In this document: piece by piece, positions 43,901 to 53,896 of the stretch
How the letters are laid out: every line of letters starts with the position of its first letter
Position numbering within the stretch: the first letter of the stretch is position 1
Assembly (NCBI GenBank): GCA_964030785.1
Contig: OZ034968.1
Span: 29,129,686-29,193,685, forward strand
Length of the DNA: 64,000 nt
Direction: 5' to 3'
From: Siderastrea siderea
Taxonomy: Eukaryota > Cnidaria > Anthozoa > Scleractinia > Rhizangiidae
Program-made: the position numbers and the translations under genes
Notes under the pieces: generated by a model
Database searches by the model: none
Told to the model about the DNA's origin: nothing
What the model saw: only the letters and a program-made list of their open reading frames with translations

Positions 43901-44052
43901 GAATTAGCGCATTTTTCCTCATTTTGGATGTCATCGATTTGTCTCACACAGTCAGTGATATAGTCAATAACGAGGGATCTAACGCGGCTCGATCCCTCAG
44001 AGCTAAAGCAGACAAATATGAAGCGATTCTAAACCATCAAAAGGGAAAGTAG
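40626..44052 (+). CDS. Apolipoprotein L-like protein (two exons)
   Basis: Exons 40626-40662 and 42995-44052 join in phase (donor AAA|GTAAGT, acceptor CTCTTAG), giving about 364 residues. The N-terminus is a short hydrophobic piece. A coiled acidic region follows (EEMQQLVEEVQDVAIRVHE). Then comes the glycine/alanine-rich membrane-inserting segment typical of the ApoL family at about residues 88-130 (GGVLTILGALATVMTVGAAT...). A repeat of about 24 residues rich in A, K, G (xGTKAxAKAGTEAASEAAES) precedes the C-terminal hydrophobic segment GVVMGISAFFLILDVIDLSH and the typical SNAARSLRAKADKYE end. ApoL proteins act in intracellular membranes and ion permeability; the role in cnidarians is not known. 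The start is uncertain: the paralogous exon 1 has an upstream ATG that this copy lacks. Confidence 0.85.
41630..42471. mobile_element. 842-bp fold-back element in the ApoL intron
   Basis: The ends AGACAATCCGGACTGTTT and AAACAGTCCGGATTGTCT are inverted. Arms of about 280-300 bp (41,630-41,935 and 42,190-42,471) surround a unique centre. Both arms carry TGTAAGGTAAGT, a potential splice donor in each orientation. No clear target duplication. Confidence 0.75.
42995..44052 (+). CDS. ApoL-like main exon
   Basis: 1,058 nt with a single open frame from the acceptor to TAG; about 351 codons. Carries all recognisable ApoL features. The repeat region at about 43,610-43,880 encodes three to four alanine/lysine units of about 24 residues, likely amphipathic helices. 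Confidence 0.88.
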
Positions 44053-44699
44053 ATCGCAGTGCACTCTTAACCTGGTAGAGTGAGTGCTGAAATCTCAATT
44101 GACTCGACAGTAAACGGCTATACACACTTTTTATAAGAATATCAGATCAAGTATATATGGATGGGTCAGTTCAGCGCTCATTAACCAGTAAGATCTGCAC
44201 TGTAGGTTACAGGAAACGTTTCCCTGCATGCCACTCATCCAGCTTATCAGCTATTGCTTTTCTATAATTTGTGTAACATGTGCAAAAGTAAAGCTTTTGG
44301 TGCACCAATAATGTTAATAGACGTTCTTCAGATTTCTGCATAATGTTAGGCGTAAAGCCTCAGTATACAAAAGGTGTGAGAGCTACATGCTGTATACAGC
44401 TTCATTGATTAAATAAGAGCGTTTGCTACCAGTATTTCACTTATCCGAATAGTGGGTATACTTCGCTAACTACTTGTTTATTTTCTTATATATTACAAGT
44501 CTGGTAGAAGTCACACAACTTAAAGATCTAGAAAAAAGGGCCAATCTGTAGCCGTAGTTTTGTCTTTTTGTTTTTCTATTATTATTATTTTTTTATTTTT
44601 ATTATTATTTTCAATTCAGCGATCTAGTGTTTTAACCAAATAAAATTACAGGGTGATGTGCATCAAAATCAATAAATGTGTCTTTTTAAGTGTAAAAAG

Positions 44700-45490
44700 A
44701 TTATATTTCATCTGTGTCTATCTTGTTCTCAAGTCGTCGTGTCTGTCAATTTATGTCTGACATTTGGATCGTTTATTTAAATCCAGTGCACTCAAATGCT
44801 TTCTTGGGGGCAACTGTATGAATGTTAATTGGATCGAAATTGCTCACCGTAATGGCAGGAAACGTCTCAAAACAACATAGAAATCTTTACCTCTCGTTGA
44901 CAATGGCTGCTTGACCGCCTTGCGCGCCTCTCTGATTGCAACCGAGATTTTTTCGGGCCATTCAATCTACCGACATATAACGTCAATCTTCTTGCTCTGG
45001 GCTCGAAGTGTGCCTTCTCGGGTTCACTCCCTGCGGAGGCATCAGCCCCTGCATATTTTAGTATTTTGCAAAACAGTGATAAACGGCATGCGTTTTATAT
45101 AACATGAAAAGCTGTGGTTTATCAAAGATACCAGCTGGAGTAATTTGTGGCCATTAGGTTTAAGGGCTACGATGAGGAATTCCTAACACTTTTCTGTTTT
45201 CGAAGGAGCAAAAACTACATATAGCAAAAATGAGAACCTGCAAGAGCTTCAAACCAAACCGTAGTAGCTAGAATTGAACCTCTGAATTCTCCTACATCGA
45301 TCCTATAGCCCTCCCATTTTCAGTATTTTTCAATACCATAAGAAATGCCATGCGTTTTATAAAACTGCGTTACCTGTATATTTGCGTCACTACTTGTCCA
45401 AAGCCGTGATCCCCAACTAAACTACAAGATGGATACTGTCTTAAAAACGGCACAGTGCTTACCAGGTCGGTAAAAATTGGAAAAGTACTC
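44700..45490 (+). repeat. Segmental duplication, copy 2, left part
   Basis: Colinear with 38,500-39,270 (for example GTTGACAATGGCTG, GCGGAGGCATCAGCCCCTGCAT and CTTACCAGGTCG). The copy is interrupted at about 45,490, where sequence unrelated to copy 1 (including the DIRS element) begins; it resumes at about 51,730. Confidence 0.8.
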
Positions 45491-46224
45491 CTTTCAGGAA
45501 AAACTCGCTTGGTCTCAAATACCTTTTTACTTGTCAGGTTTAATTCTTGCTCAACTCCTCATTTCCTTTTTTAAAGCAGCCTCTGATTATCTTAATCATA
45601 CCTAACTTTTATAATGACTTAGCTAGATACATACTTAACCAAGCAAGTTGCCAATCAAGAGAAAGCAAAAGATATGGGCGCCTGCGCACAAGACTAATGT
45701 GAACCAGAGTTGAAATTGAAAAATTAAACGAGACTTACTTGTAAGTTGAAGTTTGATTAAGATTCTATGAGTCACCGGTCGGGAACAAGAGAGTCACGTG
45801 AGATGTGCGTGCGCACCTCCGCATTCAGACTTCAAAGAAATGACATACCGGTCACACAACCAGAGTAGGGCAATGGAAAAAGCACATTTCCCTAGTAGCA
45901 AAACATGTATTATATCATAGCTAATAAAAGAATCTGGTTATGAAGCTCAGCAAACTCCTTTGTTTTATGTTTTTGTTATCGTTTTTAGCCTTGACCGTGC
46001 ACAAACAACAATAGGTTTTGAATTTTACATGAGCAACTAGCCAATAAAAATGTCACAGCTAAGTTATTCAGCTATAGTGTGCGAATGTAAAACAAAAGAT
46101 TGTGCACGGTCGTAGTACTTTCAACATAACTTGCAGTACCTTTGTTATGGCCTTTGAAACTTGGAAGGTTTCATAACCAGTCCCTCGAGTAACTATGATT
46201 ATATACAATACATAAACATTTGGG

Positions 46225-46365
46225 TGGGCACGTGACTCCCTTGTTCCCGACCGGTGACTCATAGAATCTAAATCAAACTTCAACTTACAGGCAAGTCTCG
46301 TTTAATTTTTCAATTCTATTTCGTCACCCGTCTATGTCACAAGGAAATCACGTGAGACTTGAAAG
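46225..46365. repeat. DIRS internal complementary region
   Basis: Left part is the reverse complement of the right terminus (45,714-45,800). Right part, CAATTCTATTTCGTCACC onward, is the reverse complement of the left terminus (50,838-50,882). The junction is at CAATT. Together they bracket the circular junction expected in the replication intermediate. Confidence 0.9.
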
Positions 46366-46559
46366 CATGTGACCGGAAGACGTCGACCATAACTGAAGAC
46401 CATATAAATGTCAACAAAAACCATGGCTTTAATCATACTGGCCTTGTGTTTACACAACAACCTGGTTGTAACATGAACAATAACTCTCTGTAACCGTCTG
46501 TTTCCACAATCAAATAACAATGTTATTGTAGTTAAAGTTCTTAGCATCTTTACAGCTGT

Positions 46560-47670
46560 TTATTTCTGCAAAGCATTTAGCAGCTGTTTCCCAAAGTTAT
46601 CTTTTGGTTTGGAAATAGCTTTGTTGTAATATTTCATGAAAGTGTTTTCCGAGGACCACCCAGCACTGTCCGTGATAGTTTTTATTGAGAGGTGCTGAGC
46701 TTTTGCTGCTGAGGTTGACGCAGCTCTTGTACTGTGGGCACCGAAAGTAGCAGTATCTATGCCAGCGAGCTTTAATTCGTGCTTCAACCATCTACTGAAA
46801 GTGTCCTTGGAGACTGGCCTGTGTGGCTTCTGGTAACTAACAAGTAACTTTTGATGACCATGTCTCATGTCCTTTGTCCTCTTCAGGTATTCGGAAAGGT
46901 ACCTGACCACGCAGAGACGAGGATCTTCATCGAATGATAGAAATTCTATCTTAGTACATTCTTTTCCAGTTTATTAGTTTATAACAAGTCATTAACAATG
47001 AACACAACTTTGCTGTCTGAGACTTTCGTGTCCCTAGTAGTTAAGGCATGAATGGTCTGGCAACGTTGGCCTGACAATATGTCCATTAACATAACTAATT
47101 TTAATGTCAAATTTTTAAAGATACACTCTCAGCAGGATGTAAAGTTTTCAAATGTTCAAGAACTGTGTTCCCATCCCACACTTCTTTGTATTTCGGAAGG
47201 GCTGGTCTCGTAGTAATTGTTCCCTTCAAAAACCGAGAAACAAGTGGGTGACTACCAAAGGACTGGTTTCCCTGTAATACAATGACACTTGCCAATGCAC
47301 TCCTTGCAGTGTTTAAAGCGCTGTAACTGAGTCCCTTGTGATAAAGCTCGACAAGAAAATTAATTCCACTCGCTACAGAAGGCGAAATTGGATCAATTTT
47401 CCGTTTACTAGAGTACTCCATTAATTTCTTAATGTAAGAGCTGTACTGGAACCTCGTGCTTGTACGCCAGGACTGCATGATAATGTCGGAAGCTGACGAT
47501 GAAATTCCTTGACTCTGCAAATGTTCCCGGACAAGTGGCAAAGGAGTAAGGACATCTGATTTTTCAGGGGGTACACAGCACTGGGGTCCTGAGGAAGGTA
47601 CAGTGTGTCCATTCTGTTTGGGAGCACTAATGGTGCTTGTATCAGCATCCTTGTTAGTGTCGGCCACCAT
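46560..47670 (-). pseudogene. DIRS tyrosine recombinase, interrupted
   Basis: The N-terminal core-binding part (47670-47107) includes QSWRTSTRFQYSSYIKKLME and ends SLKI. The catalytic part carries LSGQRCQTIHAL (first Arg), then HSTRAAS (His-x-x-Arg) and MKYYNKAI (Tyr nucleophile), so the R-H-R-Y residues are present. Breaks: a frameshift near 47,115, TAA at 46979-46981 and another one-base shift near 46,970. The copy is therefore non-autonomous. Confidence 0.88.
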
Positions 47671-49684
47671 GCTTGAGTGGGCCAGAATGGTACAAGTAGT
47701 AAGCCTGTTGCTTGGTCCTGTTGTATCTTTTGAAGGGTTCTCATAATCGCACTAAAGGGTGGAAAACCATAAAAAACATACTGTGACCATTGTACCGTAA
47801 AAGCATCTACAGCTACAGAACCTGGGTCAGGCTTGTATGACACATAAGGTTTAAGCCTATAGTTAAGCCTAGAGGCAAATAGGTCAATATCGGGTTTCAC
47901 TGACATTCTACAGATACCCTCTTCATATAACTCCTGATTAAGGGTCCACTCAAGTTCTCTGCGATGTTGTCTAGATTCCCTGTCAGCAACTATGTTGGTT
48001 TTGCCAGGAATATGGGCTAAAGTCAGCCACATTCCTCTGTGAATACACCAAGACCATATTTCCTTGTTAAGCTCATTAAGCTCCCAGGAGTGGCTAGTAC
48101 CCATGTTGTTAAGAATAGTGACCGCTGTCATATTGTCCACCATGAGTTTCACATGCTGCTGTCTGATCTTCTCCTCGAAACATTTTAGCCCTAATTTGAT
48201 AGCTAACATCTCAAGGTAATTAATGTGGTGTTTTGCTTCATCTGAGCTCCATAACCCCCTGTGGGAGTTCCCTGAAATTCACAGCCCCACCCCGTTGTAG
48301 AGGCATCTTTGTATAAGATAGCCTGGGGTTCTCCATGATCAGTGACATAATATGATGAGTGAATATTGTTTATCCACCAGTTTATATCTTCAAGAACATG
48401 GGGTGTTAATTTCATGGTACCCTCAAAATCTCTGCACTGGGATAGTGCTTTGGTTTTCTTCATGTCAAGCCTGCGGTAATATAGGGGGCCATACATTACT
48501 CCAGGGACACTAGATGTCATTAGTCCCAACATTTGAACAACAAGTCTAATTGTTGGCCTCTGTACACTGATTACATGTAGGCAGGCACTTTTCAGTTTTT
48601 GTTGTTTTTGTTGGGTGAGGCAGACTGTCATAGTCCTAGAGTCCGGGACAAATCCCAAAAAAGTAATGATTTGAGTAGGGATAAAGACTGACTTTTCTGG
48701 GTGAATTACGAACCCCAGTGAATCAAATAGTTTTATAGTATCTAGAACATTAGCTAGGCAGTCCTGGTATCCATCACCCTGCAAATACGAGTCATCAATA
48801 TAACCAGAAGAAAGGTGTCCTTTCTTTCTCACTCCCCCCAGGTAACAGTAAACTGGCTTGAGCAGTTTTGTGAACTTTCTAGGGCACAACGCCAAACCAT
48901 TAGGGAAACATGTCAATTTGTACAGTGTTCCCCACCACTCAAACGTAAGATATTTTTGGTCAGTATCAGCAATAGGAACTGAATAATAAACATCTTTGAT
49001 GTCAATAGATGCCATGTAACAGTTGTGTTTCATCATTCTAATCACCGTCCAGAGTGTGTCCATTTTAAAGTGTTCATACTTCACTGACTCATTAAGTTTT
49101 TTCAAGTTGAGGATCATGCGGTGCGTACCATCTGGCCTTGGCCTAAGCAATATAGTAGAAATAAATTGCCCTGGTTCATGACTAGTTAATTTGATAACCT
49201 CCTTCTGAAGTAATTTGTTAATCTCACACTGGATAATATTGCTTTCCTCTGCACTAAATGTCTTTTGTGCAGGGACCTGGTCTTGATAAGGGGTTCTAGT
49301 AAATCCAATAGACTGACCTTTCACAGTGTTAAGGACCTCAGGGTCTGAGGTTAATTCTAGCCATTTGGAATAAAATTTACTTATGTTACCAGCCTTAAAG
49401 CACTGAATCTTTAATGACAATAACTGCTTAATGTCCTCAATATTAGACTCAAAATTACTAACCTGCAAGGTTTCCAGATTCGCCACTCCAATAACATTTG
49501 CATTTAGTTCTTGCCCCCTCCTTCTTTTTGTACAGGGGGAAGTTGGAGTTTTTTGACTTGTCCCCACGATTTCGCCAGTGGCTTTGGGAATGAAAGGGCC
49601 TTTTGCAATACTGGTCCGAGGACCTATTCTTTCCACTGTCGCTGGAGTTTCCTTTGTAACCACTTCTTTGTGATTTGTTTGCAT
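47421..49684 (-). pseudogene. DIRS reverse transcriptase-RNase H, one frameshift
   Basis: RT part (49684-48203): STILLRPRPDGTHRMILNLK, YMASIDIKDVYYSVPI, CFPNGLALCPRKFTKLLKP and the catalytic GYIDDSYL. RNase H part starts with DASTTGWGCEF and continues after the frameshift (48209-47421) as EMLAIKLGLKCF, MVDNMTAVTILNNMG and PGKTNIVADRESR. The typical DIRS extension DLFASRLN ... PFWPTQAWWPTL follows. The frame breaks at about 48,215-48,225 in an A run, where one more A would restore continuity. The 3' end overlaps the recombinase frame, as in other DIRS elements. Confidence 0.9.
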
Positions 49685-50662
49685 TTGCTGACGTTTGTGA
49701 GATTTTATTCGAAGTTTTAATATTGTTTAGCTGTGCTTGGAGATCATCTCCCAAGAGCAGCAAAGTAACTGGGACATTTTGTGAGCAAAGCCCTGCATAT
49801 TCTTTCTTGAGGCTAGGTCTTATTGCCTCGAGCCTTTTCATGGATAATTCGTTTTGTGTGTGGCCCAATAAAGCCAGAGCATCGGTATGAAAACCGACCA
49901 TTTCATCCAGATCAATTTCCTTGGCATCTTTCTTGCGGGCCTTTAGCAAATTGTCAGTACATTTTGCAATAATATTGCCCACCTTAGAAATGATGTTCTG
50001 AGTATTTGCCGTTCTCAGGTCCACTCGTTTGAGCGCATGGCTCATGTTTGCCCATATTTCAGAGTTCACTCGTGGGACAACTAAACTATCAAGCTTCCGG
50101 GTCGGGCATGTTTCTTCAATTTTTCAGAGAGTTTGTCGGAGTTCAATTTCTCCGACGATCTCTTATTGATGATTTTTGCGAGCTTATCTGAAACGTCTTG
50201 GTCAGTTTGCTCATCTGCATTGAGGTCATTTGCGATAGTGTCAAGCAAATCATCTTTCGGCTCCCGGGTCGGGCGAGTCTTTGCTACGTTTTCGAGCAGC
50301 GTGTCGCTGTCCTCATCCAGGGATGCAGAAGCTTCGTTATATGAATCAGTGCATGAGTCAGACAATTCGTCAATTCTCTGCCTTTTCGAGGGTCTCTGAC
50401 TGTCCGCAAGCCGTACAATGGCTTGTTCCATCGAGCTCATCGATTCCAACGTGTCGTTGGATTTTTCTGAAACGGCCGGCACTGCCGTTTGTGTTGGAAG
50501 GCTGTCTTCATCTTCATTGAGAAGTGCATCTTCATCCTCTTTGCCTGATTCCTCTGTGGACCTGTCCTTTGGGCTCTCATCCTCCTGGGTACGTTGTCCC
50601 GCTATTCTCTCGACTTGCAATTTACGCTGAAATTTTTTGCTTATTTCGGATCCGAGAAGCAC
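49458..50662 (-). pseudogene. DIRS gag-like ORF, one frameshift
   Basis: The first frame (50662-50081) is acidic and serine-rich with QRTQEDESPKDRS and SKRQRIDELSDS. The second (50069-49458, open from upstream) reads DSLVVPRVNSEIWANM, the usual DIRS gag conserved block, and ends with a basic glutamine/serine-rich tail. The two are out of frame around 50,095-50,115 (GACCCGG), consistent with a one-base indel. It overlaps the RT frame by about 230 nt. Confidence 0.75.
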
Positions 50663-50882
50663 CCAACACGTCTACATTTGGTAGGTTTGGATAGTAGATA
50701 GCAGCTATCGGCGTAGTAAATGTTCCTTTCAGGAAAAAACCGATAAATAGAGGTTGAAAAATGGTCGACGTAATTTACATAAGTCCGAACGCTTGGAAGG
50801 TTAGCAAGCAACTGAATGCGGAGGTGCGCACACATATCTCACGTGATTTCCTTGTGACATAGACCGGTGACGAAATAGAATT

Positions 50883-51730
50883 TGCGTGTGACGAGAGGAA
50901 GATTCGTTTTGTGAATTTGTTGCTAAAGAAAACACATATTCGACCACAATAAATGTTCCGAGATGATAAACATTTTACAATGTTGAAAACAGACTACTAA
51001 CTAAAATTACAATTAGGTGAAGGTACTGCTGAGAGAAACACTAGATAACAAAAATAAAATAATGACACGTTAAAATTTTAAGTACGAGATGATTTTAAGC
51101 GAAATAATTTTAAGAATCGGTAGCTCCTCCTAAGTCTTGGCAGGTATTTTACACCTAGTTTTTTACAAGGTCGAAGCTAGCAATTGAGTCAAGTACACAC
51201 TGGAGTTTTGCATTGAATTACAGATAAAATAGAAATACAGAGCCATAAGAAAATATCACTGATATAATTCTAAAGGTTTTACTATTCCAGGAAGGAACTC
51301 AGCGTGAACCGAAAAACAACCCAAGGTCATTAAGAAATGTAATAAACAGCAGAAATGTTGGTACACAAACCAAATATCCAATCATAGATTAAAACCCTAA
51401 CTTAAGTGTAAAACCACACAAACGACCCGTAACAAAACCACAATAATATCAATTATAAACATTACAAAATTTTCGCGCTATTTTTGTATTTTAGTTTTTT
51501 TTTAAAGTACGAGATTAATTAAATTTCACTTCTTCACCAAGCCCTAGTCACAATACATCTTTAATTAAAATGGGCTACAATGATGTCAAGTGTTTTTTCT
51601 GTAAGAAGGAACCCGAAAAATTCCTTGATCTCTTTGGGTTATGCTGTGTTCGCAAACTTTTCTCAAACTTTTGGTTTTGTTGTGCAACAAAACGCAAACT
51701 TTTCATCGGACAGAACGTATTTCCGTTCTA
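50883..51730. other. Gene-free stretch next to the DIRS element
   Basis: AT-rich, no element or exon recognised; part of the material that separates the two halves of the downstream duplicate. Confidence 0.45.
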
Positions 51731-53123
51731 CAGCAGGGCAATGATTTAGACCAAGGCCAGATATGTCCTTAGAGAACGTACTGGTTTCTTGCAAGGCCGA
51801 ACACATCCAAAAACAAACACACCATTTATTTTATTTTCTTATTCGCTAGATTCTCTGTATGGCTTAGAGTAGAAGTAGGAAGAGTATTAGTATTCCAACC
51901 ATAGAAAGGTTTTTACTTCGCCTAAGTCAATGTAAGAAACTGAGATTGAACCTTTCTCCATGGATTAGTTTCCTTAGCATCCTACTAAATTCCCATCCCT
52001 TTTCTCTTTCATTTTCTCAAATTACATTCTTTACCACGGACTCATCAAAGACGAGGTTAACAACCGTATGCCTTTCTGGAATGTCGATTTTTTTTCTCCC
52101 TTTTTGGGCCGAGAAAGCTGACCATATGTGTCTTGTCAGTGTGTATTCTTTCTTTTCTTTTTAACCGTTGTTATGGAATTACTGTTACCTTTTTGGTGTA
52201 ATATATATGCATGAATCCTTTGTCGAAAGGTGATATCCAGATAAACGGCTAAAAGGGGGCTATTACAAAAGGTCTCATATAAACTGAGCATATGGCAGAC
52301 CTCTGATATCTAAATACTCCTGCATGGTCACACTATTTGAGGTATGGTTACTCCCACATTAGTTCTAAATTCCATAGCTTCCCTCAAGAAGTAATCCTCA
52401 GTGTAAAGCGGCAGCGAATTAGACAGCAGTTAGCGATCCAAAATCTTCTGAAGATGCCAAAAGAATCATGATCATTCACTCAAAGCAAAGTGCAGTGCAC
52501 TTAAAATCTTTCTTCCGATCTTGTTACACAAGGCAATTTTTCTTGCAACTTGTCCCGCAATTTTGTTGCGCCGTTGCGAGACTAGTTGCACGCAACGTTG
52601 CCTAGTGTAACACCTGCAGCGTTGCGAGGGTCGTTGCGACAAGTAGAACCGACTTCTACTTCTCGCAACAATTGCGGTAACAAAAAAGTTGCGAGAAATG
52701 TTCATATCAGGGTGTGGTTACACTGGGCAATTTTTCGTGCAATTTATAGCGCAACAAAATTGCGAGACAAGTTGCAAAAAATATTACCTGGTGTAACAAG
52801 CGGCATTATTTCATATTATTTTTTTTTGTTTTTCAAGTACTTACTTTCATTCAGATATCAGAAACCTAGACTTCATTAAATTATAATAGTTCTTCTTTCA
52901 GGAACATGCGGCTCCGCTTACAATTCCTTCAATGACACGTAAGTGTGGTCTATTAATATACATGACGTGCACTTTCGCTTTTCCAATAGAAGGGACTTCC
53001 GCTGGGGTTTTCCCAGAAAAATTGTAGTAAGCAACTCGAGTTGGCGACTTCATTAGCCATTCAAACGCCTGAATAATCTCTTTGTTTCCATCTTAAGAGA
53101 GAGTTTTCCATTCACCATCAGAC

Positions 53124-53205
53124 ATGTGGTTACCCGGAGTTTTCCTTGGCCTAGTGATAATCGTTGTGGTAGCACTGTTTGTGCTAAATCAGATGTCCAC
53201 AGAAA
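53124..53205 (+). CDS. Orphan ApoL-like exon 1 with intact start codon
   Basis: ATG at 53124 opens MWLPGVFLGLVIIVVVALFV then LNQMSTE (27 codons) and ends at AAA|GTAAGTT. It is the close paralogue of 40584-40662, with the ATG that copy lacks. No ApoL main exon follows before the end of the window; the duplicate ends in a tandem repeat at 53.9 kb. Probably non-functional unless it splices beyond the window or to another gene. Confidence 0.6.
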
Positions 53206-53379
53206 GTAAGTTGGTTTCCTCAATTTTACGAGTAATGTAAGTTGTATGTGCTTCAGATCAGATCGATCGTTTCTCGCCGATCAGACTGAAGAATTCCAAT
53301 ACTCTGTCTTCAATAACACTCCTCGATAGAATAGCCAGTATTATATAGTATTTTGTTTGCAGCAACAAGAGTATTTTAA

Positions 53380-53764
53380 AGGGGCATAGTCACGCTATTT
53401 TAGTTCACTTTAAAAATTAAAAATATGTCCTGACATCGATGAACGCCTGCAAATAATGGTTTAGTTTTGTTACCAAAGACTATCTTACTTCACTGAAACT
53501 ATTTTCTGTCGTCTGTTGCTACGGATGGCACGGATGGAAATGGATTCCAATTTGAAAAAAATTAGGCTAAACTTTTCAAATTCTTTCAGCGTGTCGACAT
53601 TAAATCGGTATTAAATGGTCATAGTTTGTTTTCTCTTAATGAAATTAAAATAATATGTTCCTTCAAATGTTCAAACACAATGTTGGGCATGGATAAAGTT
53701 AGCTACCGATAATTCTAGTACAGTTTTGACCAAAAATCTGCGAAATCCTCGTGACCATGCCCCT
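53380..53764. mobile_element. 385-bp MITE with TTAA target duplication
   Basis: Ends AGGGGCATAGTCACG / CGTGACCATGCCCCT, TTAA at 53376-53379 and 53765-53768. The paralogous segment near 40,826 has a single TTAA-containing sequence and no insertion. Confidence 0.8.
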
Positions 53765-53896
53765 TTAAAAACACCCGGCTATAAATAACAAAAACCCGTC
53801 GCTGAGATGATCAGCCTTGCTGACATCCACGAGCTAGGCAGCCCGCGCAACAAAGGAATTTTATTTTCGTATGGTGACCGACCGCGTATAATTACC

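Larger units (their letters stand above)
45714..50882 (-). mobile_element. DIRS-type tyrosine-recombinase retrotransposon, structurally full length
   Basis: 5.17 kb. The left terminus is at about 50,882 and the right terminus at about 45,714. The terminal repeats are inverted (shared AATTCTAT, CACCGGTC, TCACGTGAGAT, GCGCACCTCCGCATTCAG), and the right one carries an extra 46 bp at its outer end. An internal complementary region at 46,225-46,365 joins the complement of the right end to the complement of the left end, the signature of DIRS1-like elements, which replicate through a circular intermediate. Contains gag-like, RT-RNase H and tyrosine recombinase reading frames, all with small lesions. 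No target duplication, as expected. Inserted in the downstream ApoL-region duplicate. Confidence 0.92.
51730..53895 (+). repeat. Segmental duplication, copy 2, right part
   Basis: Colinear with about 39,290-40,960, including the ApoL exon-1 homologue. It contains a TTAA MITE absent from copy 1 and is cut off by the tandem array at about 53,895. Confidence 0.85.
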
